Source of the DNA: UBA3478 sp046048095
GTDB lineage: Bacteria > Bacteroidota > Bacteroidia > Flavobacteriales > Flavobacteriaceae
Direction: 5' to 3'
Length of the DNA stretch: 57,024 bases
Assembly (NCBI GenBank): GCA_046048095.1
Contig: JBJOGS010000017.1
Location: 1 to 57,024, forward strand
In this document: positions 50,335 to 57,024 of the stretch, piece after piece
Position numbering within the stretch: position 1 is the first letter of the stretch
Layout: the number at the start of each line of letters is the position of its first letter
Program-made: the position numbers and the translations under genes
The notes under the pieces: generated by a model
Database searches by the model: none
The model's input: the letters and a program-made list of their open reading frames with translations, nothing else
Told to the model about the DNA's origin: nothing

Positions 50335-52308
50335 TTAGGATTGTTCTTCTACCACATCCTCAGTGTTTTTTTGACCTTCTTCATCCACTGTGGCGGATGC
50401 TTCTTCAAGTACTTCATGGGGTCGCTTTCCGAAGATATGCTCTAAATCATCCTTAAAAATAACCTCTTTCTCAAGTAGTCGATTCGCTAGCGTAGTAAGC
50501 TTGTCTTTGTGCTCTTTGAGAATACTGATCGCTCTTTTGTATTGTTCTTCAATGATTTTTGAAATTTCATCGTCAATTAACTTGGCGGTTACCTCGCTGT
50601 AGGGCTTGGTGAATCCGTATTCATTTTGGCCAGATGAATCATAAAAAGTAATGTTGCCCAACTTTTCATTCAGACCATAAATGGTCACCATGGCGCGTGC
50701 CTGTTTGGTTACTTTTTCTAGATCGCTTAGTGCCCCTGTTGAAATCGTATCAAAGATGACTTTTTCGGCAGCGCGTCCGCCCATTGTGGCACACATCTCA
50801 TCGAGTAACTGTTCTGGTCGAACAATTTGACGTTCTTCTGGCAGGTACCAAGCGGCGCCCAATGATTGCCCTCGAGGCACAATCGAAACTTTGACTAATG
50901 GGGCGGCATAACGCAACATCCAACTAACGGTAGCATGACCTGCTTCGTGAAAAGCAATCGTTCGTTTCTCTTCGGCGGTAATAATCTTGTTTTTCTTTTC
51001 AAGACCTCCGACAATGCGATCTACAGCATCTAAGAAATCTTGCTTTGTAACGGCCTTGTGCTCGTTTCTGGCAGCGATGAGTGCAGCTTCGTTACATACA
51101 TTTGCAATGTCTGCCCCAGAAAACCCAGGAGTTTGACGCGCCAGAAAATCGACATCTAGTGTTTCGGCAGTTTTTATTGGACGCAGGTGCACCTCAAAAA
51201 TTTCTTTACGCTCATTGAGATCTGGAAGGTCGACATAGATCTGTCGGTCAAATCGACCGGCACGCATGAGTGCTTTGTCGAGCACATCTGCACGATTGGT
51301 GGCGGCAAGGACAATCACATTGGTATTGGTGCCAAATCCATCCATTTCAGTGAGCAATTGATTCAAGGTGTTTTCACGTTCATCGTTGGATCCAGTGAAG
51401 TTGTTTTTGCCTCGGGCTCTTCCGATGGCATCGATCTCGTCGATGAATATGATCGCAGGAGATTTGTCTTTTGCTTGCTTAAAAAGGTCGCGCACTCGAG
51501 AGGCGCCCACCCCGACGAACATCTCGACAAAGTCTGATCCAGAGAGTGAAAAAAATGGTACCCGCGCTTCTCCAGCAACGGCCTTTGCGAGTAAAGTTTT
51601 ACCGGTTCCAGGAGGTCCTACTAGAAGTGCGCCTTTTGGGATTTTGCCTCCGAGAGCGGTGTATTTATCGGGATTTTTCAAGAACTCTACAATTTCTTGC
51701 ACCTCTTCTTTAGCGCCTTCTAATCCGGCAACATCTTTGAAAGAAGTACGCGTATCCTTCTTCTCGTCAAAGAGTTTTGCTTTTGATTTACCGATACTGA
51801 AGATTTGTCCGCCCGCGCCACCTCCGCCAGAGCCTGACATTCTTCGCATCAAGAAAATCCAAACGCCTATAATCAATACAAATGGAAGAATAGAAATCAG
51901 TAATTCGATTAAGTAATTATTTTCTTTATCGTAATCTAAAACGGTGCTCAGCGCATATTCGGCTTTGAGCTGGTTGATGTTGTTTTCGAAGTTTTGAAGG
52001 TCACCAAAGTCTAAGACGTATTGTGGGCTCAAATTGGCAGAGGGCAATAAGGGCCCTTCTGAAACTTTTCGGTGCTCTTCTTTGCTCAAAGCCTCAGGGG
52101 TGAGGTATACTTTCGCCTGACGGGTATTGGTGATGATCACCACTTTAGCCACATCTCCTTGCTTCATGAATTCTTCAAGTTGCGAGGTGGTGGTCTTCTC
52201 GGTGCTGTTAAATGCTAGGCCTCCAAAAAGGTTGACGGCGATGAAAATGAGAATGGCTGTATAGAAAATCCAACCGTATTTCGATGGTTTTTTTGCGTTT
52301 TTACTCAT
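50335..52308 (-). CDS. ftsH: ATP-dependent zinc metalloprotease FtsH
   Basis: Membrane AAA+ protease for quality control; 657 residues. Two membrane helices (about 12-30 and 137-155) flank a periplasmic domain. Walker A GPPGTGKT is at 231-238, Walker B IIFIDEIDAIG near 287, and the zinc site HEAGH at 454-458. A Gly-rich segment (SGSGGGGAGG) follows the second helix. It lies between rsfS and the LUD gene, a conserved Bacteroidota order. Confidence 0.97.
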   Translation of the reverse strand: MSKNAKKPSKYGWIFYTAILIFIAVNLFGGLAFNSTEKTTTSQLEEFMKQGDVAKVVIITNTRQAKVYLTPEALSKEEHRKVSEGPLLPSANLSPQYVLDFGDLQNFENNINQLKAEYALSTVLDYDKENNYLIELLISILPFVLIIGVWIFLMRRMSGSGGGGAGGQIFSIGKSKAKLFDEKKDTRTSFKDVAGLEGAKEEVQEIVEFLKNPDKYTALGGKIPKGALLVGPPGTGKTLLAKAVAGEARVPFFSLSGSDFVEMFVGVGASRVRDLFKQAKDKSPAIIFIDEIDAIGRARGKNNFTGSNDERENTLNQLLTEMDGFGTNTNVIVLAATNRADVLDKALMRAGRFDRQIYVDLPDLNERKEIFEVHLRPIKTAETLDVDFLARQTPGFSGADIANVCNEAALIAARNEHKAVTKQDFLDAVDRIVGGLEKKNKIITAEEKRTIAFHEAGHATVSWMLRYAAPLVKVSIVPRGQSLGAAWYLPEERQIVRPEQLLDEMCATMGGRAAEKVIFDTISTGALSDLEKVTKQARAMVTIYGLNEKLGNITFYDSSGQNEYGFTKPYSEVTAKLIDDEISKIIEEQYKRAISILKEHKDKLTTLANRLLEKEVIFKDDLEHIFGKRPHEVLEEASATVDEEGQKNTEDVVEEQS

Positions 52309-52329
52309 AGTGTTTTTGAATTAACCATT

Positions 52330-52704
52330 TTAAGAAAACGATCTCTCAATGGCGGTGAGTTTGGCATCTCCCCATAAGCCTTCTATGTCGTAACGCTCTC
52401 TGATGTGTCGCTGAAACACATGCACCACCACGTCGACATAATCCATTAGAACCCATTCACTGTTATCGGTGCCTTCGACATGCCAGGGCTTGACCTTAAT
52501 TGCCTTACTCACTTTCTTTTGTACTGAAGAAACAATTGCGTTGACATGAGTATTTGAGGTTCCATTGCAAATAATGAAAAAATCGCATACGGTATTATCA
52601 ATGTCACGCAGATCTAATAGATTGATTTCTACGCCTTTTACATCTTCGACTCCATCGATGATTAAAGCAATAAGCTCGTCTGACGAACGCGGGTTCTCTG
52701 GCAT
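52330..52704 (-). CDS. rsfS: Ribosome silencing factor RsfS
   Basis: Binds ribosomal protein L14 and blocks subunit joining when nutrients are low; 124 residues. The family core is visible: GVEINLLDLRDIDNTVCDFFIICNG-type segment, then KPWHVEGTDNSEWVLMDYVDVVVHVF. It starts the rsfS-ftsH-LUD-cdsA-psd run and diverges from birA. Confidence 0.95.
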   Translation of the reverse strand: MPENPRSSDELIALIIDGVEDVKGVEINLLDLRDIDNTVCDFFIICNGTSNTHVNAIVSSVQKKVSKAIKVKPWHVEGTDNSEWVLMDYVDVVVHVFQRHIRERYDIEGLWGDAKLTAIERSFS

Positions 52705-52727
52705 TAAAACGATTTAAATTCGCCTAA

Positions 52728-52735
52728 CAAAATTA
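52728..52735 (-). promoter_or_regulatory. Candidate -7 box for rsfS-ftsH run
   Basis: The minus strand reads TAATTTTG (TAnnTTTG), 23 nt before the rsfS ATG within the 91-bp divergent gap shared with birA. No TTG at the expected -33 position. Confidence 0.4.
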
Positions 52736-52795
52736 GCGTATTTTGCAGTGCTGCGTTAGTGATTCTAATAAAACCTCTCATAAAGATATCGTTAA

Positions 52796-53545
52796 ATGAC
52801 TACAATCAAACTAGATGCCATAGATTCTACGAGCAGCTATTTGTCAGCATTATGGCGTCAGGGTTTATTCGCGCCACCGGTGGCAGTCTATACCTACCAT
52901 CAGACTGCTGGTAGAGGTCGTCGAGGTGATCTTTGGCAAAGTGAGGCAAATAAAAACCTGACAATCAGCTTTTTAATTGATTTTAAGACGAAGAACTTGA
53001 AACATTCTTTCGGCATTGTAATGCAAACAGCTTTAACGGTTGTGCGGTTTCTAGAGGACTTTCAGGTGCCCGAACTAAAGATAAAATGGCCAAACGACAT
53101 AATGTCAGGTGATCAAAAACTCTGTGGTATCTTGGTAGAGCGTGCCTTGCAAGGAGCTCAAAGTAGTCCGTTTGTAGTGGGTATCGGGATCAATGTGAAT
53201 CAAGAAGATTTCGAATCATTACCTCATGCCACCTCTATGAAGTTGCGCACAGAGAAGACCTACGATCTTGACACGCTATCTAGCGCCTTAATTCATCAAA
53301 TAGAAAACACCTTTGAAAATCAGAGTTTGCAAGATGAGTTGGAGGTAGCGCAGCTGCTTTCACAATTTAATAAGCTGCTTTATGCGAAGGGACAATTTTG
53401 TGCGGTAACCATCGACCAGCATCTGTACCAAAAAGTGAAAATTTTAGAAGTGACCGATGAGGGCAACCTTCGAGTAGAAGACCTTGAGAGTAAGCAATTT
53501 TTGCTTGAAAGTGCCGCAGTGCACTTTGATTATGCCGAAAAGTGA
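52796..53545 (+). CDS. birA: Biotin--[acetyl-CoA-carboxylase] ligase
   Basis: Attaches biotin to the carboxyl carrier protein; 249 residues with the catalytic domain only and no N-terminal helix-turn-helix, so it is unlikely to repress transcription. The biotinyl-AMP motif GRGRRGDLW and segment KIKWPNDIM are intact, with ERALQG and GIGINVNQ following. It serves the AccD-containing carboxylase. The 3' end overlaps the SRPBCC gene by 16 bp. Confidence 0.95.
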   Translation: MTTIKLDAIDSTSSYLSALWRQGLFAPPVAVYTYHQTAGRGRRGDLWQSEANKNLTISFLIDFKTKNLKHSFGIVMQTALTVVRFLEDFQVPELKIKWPNDIMSGDQKLCGILVERALQGAQSSPFVVGIGINVNQEDFESLPHATSMKLRTEKTYDLDTLSSALIHQIENTFENQSLQDELEVAQLLSQFNKLLYAKGQFCAVTIDQHLYQKVKILEVTDEGNLRVEDLESKQFLLESAAVHFDYAEK

Positions 53546-53928
53546 TTTACTGTTTTTGAAGCAAGCGTTTCAATGAAATTAGTCAGCGGCGATTTGATCA
53601 TCATGCTGATCATGGCGTTGAAAGAACCACTAAAATGAAGTCCTAATGTGGGCTGTTCTTCTTGCCCGCCAATCTCGATCTTGAGTTGAAAAGGAAACTG
53701 CTCATTCGTAGAGCCTAAGACCACCCGCTCAGAAGCCGTACGCTCTTCAAACCTTAGCATAATCTCAGGCATTCCTTTGAGTGCGAATTTAAATGCGTCT
53801 TGATGAATAACCTCAAAGACACTGATATTCTCTGGCATGATCTGCTTGAAATTGGTGACCTCGGATAAAAAGGTGTACAATTCGTTTTTAGTAGTATTAA
53901 CGGGATAACTATCGGTCGAGATTTCCAT
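53530..53928 (-). CDS. SRPBCC-family protein
   Basis: A 132-residue START/Bet v 1-like protein from the ATG at 53928 (MEISTDSYPVN). Family features: a long first strand, NFKQIMPENI, and a final helix (TNFIETLASKTVNHF). Ligand unknown. An ATG at 53967 would overlap pyrE by 22 bp and add 13 atypical residues, so I prefer the shorter form. It probably shares a transcript with pyrE, a pairing seen in flavobacteria. Confidence 0.82.
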   Translation of the reverse strand: MEISTDSYPVNTTKNELYTFLSEVTNFKQIMPENISVFEVIHQDAFKFALKGMPEIMLRFEERTASERVVLGSTNEQFPFQLKIEIGGQEEQPTLGLHFSGSFNAMISMMIKSPLTNFIETLASKTVNHFSA

Positions 53929-53945
53929 GGGATGAGCTAAACGAG

Positions 53946-54596
53946 TTAGTGAGTTTGTGGATTCCACGTATGAGGTTCAGCTCTCCATTTTGCGAGCAAC
54001 TCAAGCTGGTTTTCAGAAATGGTTCCATTACTCTGGGCGAATTGGATGAGGTGTTGGTAATCGCTTAAGGTGATGAGCTTGAGCTGATGGGCTTCAAAAA
54101 GCGAGTGCGCTTGTTCAAAATTGTAGGTGAAAATGGCAGCCATGCCCTTTATTTTGGCCCCGGCTTCTTCGAGCGCTTCTACCGCTTTGTAACTGCTTTT
54201 TCCTGTTGAGATGAGATCTTCGATCACCACCGTCTTTTGGCCTTTGTGCAAGACGCCTTCAATTTGATTCATCCGGCCATGGCTTTTCGGTTCTGGACGC
54301 ACGTAAACAAAGGGCAACCCCAGTGATTCGGCAACTAGAATGCCAATCCCTATGGCTCCGGTGGCTACCCCCGCAATGACTTCTGGGGTACCAAATTCTT
54401 GTTCGATTTTTCGAACAAACTCTTGTCTGAGGTAGTTTCTAACGGCCGGAAACGAGAGTGCTAGACGGTTGTCACAATAAATCGGAGAGCGCATTCCTGA
54501 AGCCCAGGTAAAAGGTGTTTCAGGATTCAGTTGAATTGCCTTTATTTGTAGCAGAAGCTCTGCTGTTTTAAAGGCTGTTTCTTTGTCCAAAATCAT
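53946..54596 (-). CDS. pyrE: Orotate phosphoribosyltransferase
   Basis: Makes orotidine 5'-phosphate from orotate and PRPP in pyrimidine synthesis; 216 residues from the ATG at 54596. The PRPP motif VVIEDLISTGKSS and the FTWASGMRSPIYCDNR region are intact. A longer frame to 54749 adds 51 residues with no family match and runs antisense through the Nudix gene, so I rejected it. The start codon is only 7 bp from that of the divergent Nudix gene. Confidence 0.95.
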   Translation of the reverse strand: MILDKETAFKTAELLLQIKAIQLNPETPFTWASGMRSPIYCDNRLALSFPAVRNYLRQEFVRKIEQEFGTPEVIAGVATGAIGIGILVAESLGLPFVYVRPEPKSHGRMNQIEGVLHKGQKTVVIEDLISTGKSSYKAVEALEEAGAKIKGMAAIFTYNFEQAHSLFEAHQLKLITLSDYQHLIQFAQSNGTISENQLELLAKWRAEPHTWNPQTH

Positions 54597-54603
54597 AGTG
54601 CGA

Positions 54604-55200
54604 ATGTACGAAGTTTTCGTCAATGAGAATCGACTAGTTCTTCTGTCCCATGCGTGTGTAAGGCATGAAAAAACGAAAGAAATAGCATCTAAAAAAGCCC
54701 TGCGGGCACTGGTTACTGCACTCTTCGAAAAGCCGAAAAAAACCACCACGTATGTGCGCTTTGAAAACCCGCTAGACCCTTTGATGAATTTTAAGGCCTG
54801 TTACAAAGAAGTGATCGCTGCCGGAGGATTAGTGCGCAACAAAAAGCAAGAGGTGCTCTTCATTTATCGAAATAATAAATGGGATCTTCCAAAGGGGAAG
54901 AAAGAGAAGTCTGAATCACTTGAAGAAGCTGCTGTGAGAGAGGTTTGCGAAGAGACCGGGCTTCCAGAAGTGGCTCTAGGTCCTCAAAATGGCGTGACCT
55001 ATCACGTGTTTAAACGAAAGGGAGAAGTGCGTTTAAAAACCACTTTTTGGTACGAAATGCGCTCTGACTATAGAGGACCCTTAAATCCTCAGACCGATGA
55101 GGGAATCACTGAGGTGGTTTGGTTGACCGATGCCGAGCAGCGCGTGGCACTGAGGCATTCGTATAAAAATATCGTAGCGCTGTTTAACGGTCAAGATTAG
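54604..55200 (+). CDS. Nudix hydrolase
   Basis: A 198-residue protein from the ATG at 54604. The Nudix box is complete: G-x5-E-x7-REVCEETGL within about residues 99-121. The N-terminal 70 residues are a separate segment before the Nudix fold begins at AAGGLVRNKKQEVLF. The substrate (a nucleoside diphosphate derivative) is unknown. It is head-to-head with pyrE with 7 bp between start codons, and overlaps convergent coaD by 17 bp. Confidence 0.9.
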   Translation: MYEVFVNENRLVLLSHACVRHEKTKEIASKKALRALVTALFEKPKKTTTYVRFENPLDPLMNFKACYKEVIAAGGLVRNKKQEVLFIYRNNKWDLPKGKKEKSESLEEAAVREVCEETGLPEVALGPQNGVTYHVFKRKGEVRLKTTFWYEMRSDYRGPLNPQTDEGITEVVWLTDAEQRVALRHSYKNIVALFNGQD

Positions 55201-55657
55201 CGATCATCTCACTAACGGTTTGGGGTACCAACGCCCCGATGTCTCCTTGGTGTTTCAGCACATCCCTAACAATAGAAGAGCTAATGAAAGCTTTGTCTGA
55301 GGCCGTTAGTAGAAATACAGTTTCGATTTTAGATAAAGTGCGGTTGGTGTGAGCGATGGCCTTTTCAAATTCAAAGTCGGCCGGATTGCGCAGCCCTCTC
55401 AGTATAAACTGCGCGTCAATGCGTTTGCAGTAGTCAACGGTTAGTCCACTGTATGTGGTGATGGTAATTTTTGATTCTCCCTTAAAGGTTTCTTTTAGAA
55501 ATGCTAGGCGCTGATCTAGGCTGAATCGGTAATTTTTGTCGTGGTTTTCTCCGATCGCCACTACCAAATGATCAAACAGTGAAATACCGCGTTGAATGAT
55601 GTCATAGTGCCCTAGAGTAATCGGGTCGAACGATCCAGGAAACAAGGCCTTTTTCAT
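55184..55657 (-). CDS. coaD: Phosphopantetheine adenylyltransferase
   Basis: Penultimate step of CoA synthesis; 157 residues from the ATG at 55657. The nucleotidyltransferase motif FPGSFDPITLGHYDII opens the protein, and the ISSSIVRDV segment is near the end. An in-frame upstream ATG at 55672 adds five residues and is less likely. It follows ddl by 16 bp and is probably co-transcribed. Confidence 0.97.
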   Translation of the reverse strand: MKKALFPGSFDPITLGHYDIIQRGISLFDHLVVAIGENHDKNYRFSLDQRLAFLKETFKGESKITITTYSGLTVDYCKRIDAQFILRGLRNPADFEFEKAIAHTNRTLSKIETVFLLTASDKAFISSSIVRDVLKHQGDIGALVPQTVSEMIANLDR

Positions 55658-55673
55658 GGTCGGAAGGTACAAA

Positions 55674-56663
55674 TTAATCGGTCAGTGCTTGTTCGATCAG
55701 GGCCTCAAAGAATGAGGCGAGGCCAATACCTGCCGCTTTGAGCTGCTGAGGAATAATACTTTGTTTGGTAAGTCCTGGTGTCGTATTGACCTCGAGTAGG
55801 TGCGGAACGCCGTCCACGAGAATAAATTCAGACCTAGAAACTCCTTTGAGGCCAAGGTGTTTGTGGAGTTTAATGGCCCATGCTTTTGCTTGTGCCAATT
55901 GATTTTCAGGCAGTGGAGCCGGAGTAATTTCTCTTGAAGCCCCTAAGTATTTTGCTTCGTAATCAAAAAAGGTGTTTTCGGTTTCAATCAGGGTGACGGG
56001 TAAGGCCACGAATTCTCTATCCAGTTGAATGACACCCACAGTAATTTCTGGGCCAATTAAGGCTTCTTCGATTAATACTTCACGATCGATCTCACTGACT
56101 CGTTGAATCGCAGGTAGCAGTTCGTCAGCTGTGTGTATTTTTTCAATTCCAAAACTACTGCCTGATCGATTTGCCTTTACGAAAACAGGCAGCGAAAGAG
56201 TGTTTAACAACTTTGAAAGTTCAATGGGTTCGGCCGCGTTCACCGCAACAGACTTAGCGGAAGGTATGCCTAGCTTAAGTGCGATGAGCAGTAGGTCACG
56301 CTTGTTAAAGCTAAGCGCAGAAGGATAGTGTTCACTAGCGGTTTGCTTGAGTTGAACAAGTTCAAAATAGGCGGCGAGAATTCCGTCCTCACCTGGGGTT
56401 CCGTGTATGGCATTGAATGCAACATCAAACTGCATCCGCTCAGCATCCTTGACAAAGCTAAAATCATTGCGGTCAATTTCAATCCGCTGCCCATCGATCA
56501 GTACGCTCCATGAATTGCGATCAATATCAACGGGATACACGTCAAAGCGCTCAGGGTCTAAATGCTCGCAAACGTGCCAGCCGCTGAGCAGTGATATTTC
56601 TCTTTCTGCAGAATAGCCACCCATTACCACGGCCACTTTTAGGCGCTGCGTTGATTTTGCCAT
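55674..56663 (-). CDS. ddl: D-alanine--D-alanine ligase
   Basis: ATP-grasp ligase making D-Ala-D-Ala for peptidoglycan; 329 residues. Motifs: VVMGGYSAEREISLLSG near the N-terminus, FVKANRSGSSFGIEKI for ATP, and EVNTTPGLTKQSIIP near the C-terminus with metal ligands. It is divergent from the PASTA-protein gene by 73 bp, a common Bacteroidota pairing. Confidence 0.97.
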   Translation of the reverse strand: MAKSTQRLKVAVVMGGYSAEREISLLSGWHVCEHLDPERFDVYPVDIDRNSWSVLIDGQRIEIDRNDFSFVKDAERMQFDVAFNAIHGTPGEDGILAAYFELVQLKQTASEHYPSALSFNKRDLLLIALKLGIPSAKSVAVNAAEPIELSKLLNTLSLPVFVKANRSGSSFGIEKIHTADELLPAIQRVSEIDREVLIEEALIGPEITVGVIQLDREFVALPVTLIETENTFFDYEAKYLGASREITPAPLPENQLAQAKAWAIKLHKHLGLKGVSRSEFILVDGVPHLLEVNTTPGLTKQSIIPQQLKAAGIGLASFFEALIEQALTD

Positions 56664-56710
56664 GTTTGCGTTCTTGACGCCCGAAAAGTACTAAAAATCA
56701 CCCCTTTTTC

Positions 56711-56718
56711 TATCTTTG
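56711..56718 (+). promoter_or_regulatory. Candidate -7 box for the PASTA gene
   Basis: TATCTTTG matches TAnnTTTG, 18 nt before the ATG at 56737. A TTG lies 24 nt upstream of the box, slightly beyond the usual spacing. Confidence 0.45.
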
Positions 56719-56736
56719 TTGACTGAAACTTTCCCC

Positions 56737-57024
56737 ATGAAACGGCTGTTCTCTTTCTTTTTTTCTAGACTTTTTTTGTGGCAGTTGGTCATAGCGGTCT
56801 CAGTGACTTTTGTTTTGGTGAATGCGGTAGGATGGGGACTAGCTCGTTTCACCCAGCACAATAAAACGGTAAGTGTACCCGATTTAAAGGGGATGACTCT
56901 CACAGATGCCGCACAAAGTCTTGAGGCCCTCTCACTGCGTTACGAAGTGTACGACACCTTGGCGTTTAGCCCAGATTTTGATCCTTATGCGGTGCGTGAG
57001 CAGCAGCCCGCACCTGCGGAACGG
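56737..57024 (+). CDS. PASTA-domain membrane protein (partial, cut by window end)
   Basis: The first 96 codons of a longer gene, open to the last base. A short basic N-terminus is followed by a membrane helix (about 14-36), then the start of a PASTA domain (VSVPDLKGMTLTDAAQSLE). PASTA domains bind peptidoglycan or related muropeptides. In Bacteroidota such a gene is commonly adjacent to ddl and rluD, so rluD may lie beyond the edge (inference). Confidence 0.88.
   Translation, partial: MKRLFSFFFSRLFLWQLVIAVSVTFVLVNAVGWGLARFTQHNKTVSVPDLKGMTLTDAAQSLEALSLRYEVYDTLAFSPDFDPYAVREQQPAPAER

Noticed and set aside
51368..51916. 182-codon open frame antisense to ftsH
   Set aside because: It lies wholly within the conserved AAA region of ftsH, has Ser/Pro-rich composition with no recognisable domain, and is a typical shadow of a conserved gene.
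54597..54749. N-terminal extension of pyrE by 51 residues
   Set aside because: Would run antisense through the Nudix N-terminus, has no family match, and the conserved PyrE opening starts at 54596.
1..57024. CRISPR array, prophage, insertion sequence, integron or defence island
   Set aside because: No periodic direct repeats, transposase, integrase, phage structural or defence genes were seen; the gene content is core and collinear.

Overview
The window is a gene-dense stretch of a Bacteroidota chromosome, most likely class Flavobacteriia, order Flavobacteriales. The evidence is a PorT-type type IX secretion (T9SS) protein, a lipidated TamA-like protein (TamL), a 287-residue RpoD without region 1.1, a beta-carboxyltransferase (AccD) without its zinc finger, a Na+-NQR operon, and -7 boxes of the form TAnnTTTG. 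Na+-NQR plus two photolyase-family proteins suggest a sunlit, probably marine habitat (inference). I see no prophage, insertion sequence, integron, CRISPR array or toxin/defence island. No intergenic gap exceeds 300 bases.

Layout. 1-5.7 kb: tRNA-Arg(TCG), yqeY, a YpdA-like flavoprotein, rpe, rpoD and pnp, with clear terminators after rpoD and pnp. 5.8-16.2 kb: rpsO, accD, fbaA, tamL, a TrmH-family methyltransferase, porT, menG/ubiE, an aspartate-type aminotransferase, rsmG and pruA. 16.3-23.9 kb: nqrABCDEF, a small conserved gene and apbE, the enzyme that covalently flavinylates NqrB and NqrC. 23.9-28.2 kb: a methyltransferase, map, gpmI, a Tat-type M15 peptidase and a GNAT acetyltransferase. 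28.3-33 kb: a coupled cluster of two paralogous carboxypeptidase-regulatory-like secreted proteins and a DUF6702 protein, then an M1 metallopeptidase and tatA. 33-38.6 kb: an O-methyltransferase, a lipoprotein, an orphan ClpP, and a photoprotection operon (flavin reductase, a 47-residue DUF2256 protein, CRY-DASH, FeS-type photolyase). 38.6-45.5 kb: a coiled-coil DUF164 protein, Nif3, lpxK, lipA, an ECF sigma factor, a four-cysteine membrane peptide, murB, an aminotransferase and a DUF1573 protein. 45.7-57 kb: valS, psd, cdsA, a LUD-domain protein, ftsH, rsfS, birA, a SRPBCC protein, pyrE, a Nudix hydrolase, coaD, ddl and the start of a PASTA-domain protein cut by the window edge.

Genes that belong together: the Nqr pump and its flavin transferase; gpmI-map-methyltransferase; fbaA-accD; ftsH-LUD-cdsA-psd (phospholipid synthesis); ddl, murB and the PASTA protein (cell wall); accD with birA (biotin-dependent carboxylation).

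The most notable non-standard signals are: (i) eight of nine convergent gene pairs overlap at their 3' ends; (ii) the photoprotection operon has a perfect 10-bp inverted repeat lying over its putative -7 box and touching its TTG start codon; (iii) several TAnnTTTG boxes sit only 4-8 nt before start codons, suggesting leaderless or near-leaderless mRNAs; (iv) NqrE has a strongly acidic C-terminal tail and NqrB an altered flavinylation motif; (v) rpsO has two mutually exclusive leader hairpins. No wholly new multi-gene system is obvious; most of the window is core metabolism. The photoprotection operon, the M1-peptidase cluster and the ECF sigma/four-Cys peptide pair are the best candidates for undescribed biology.
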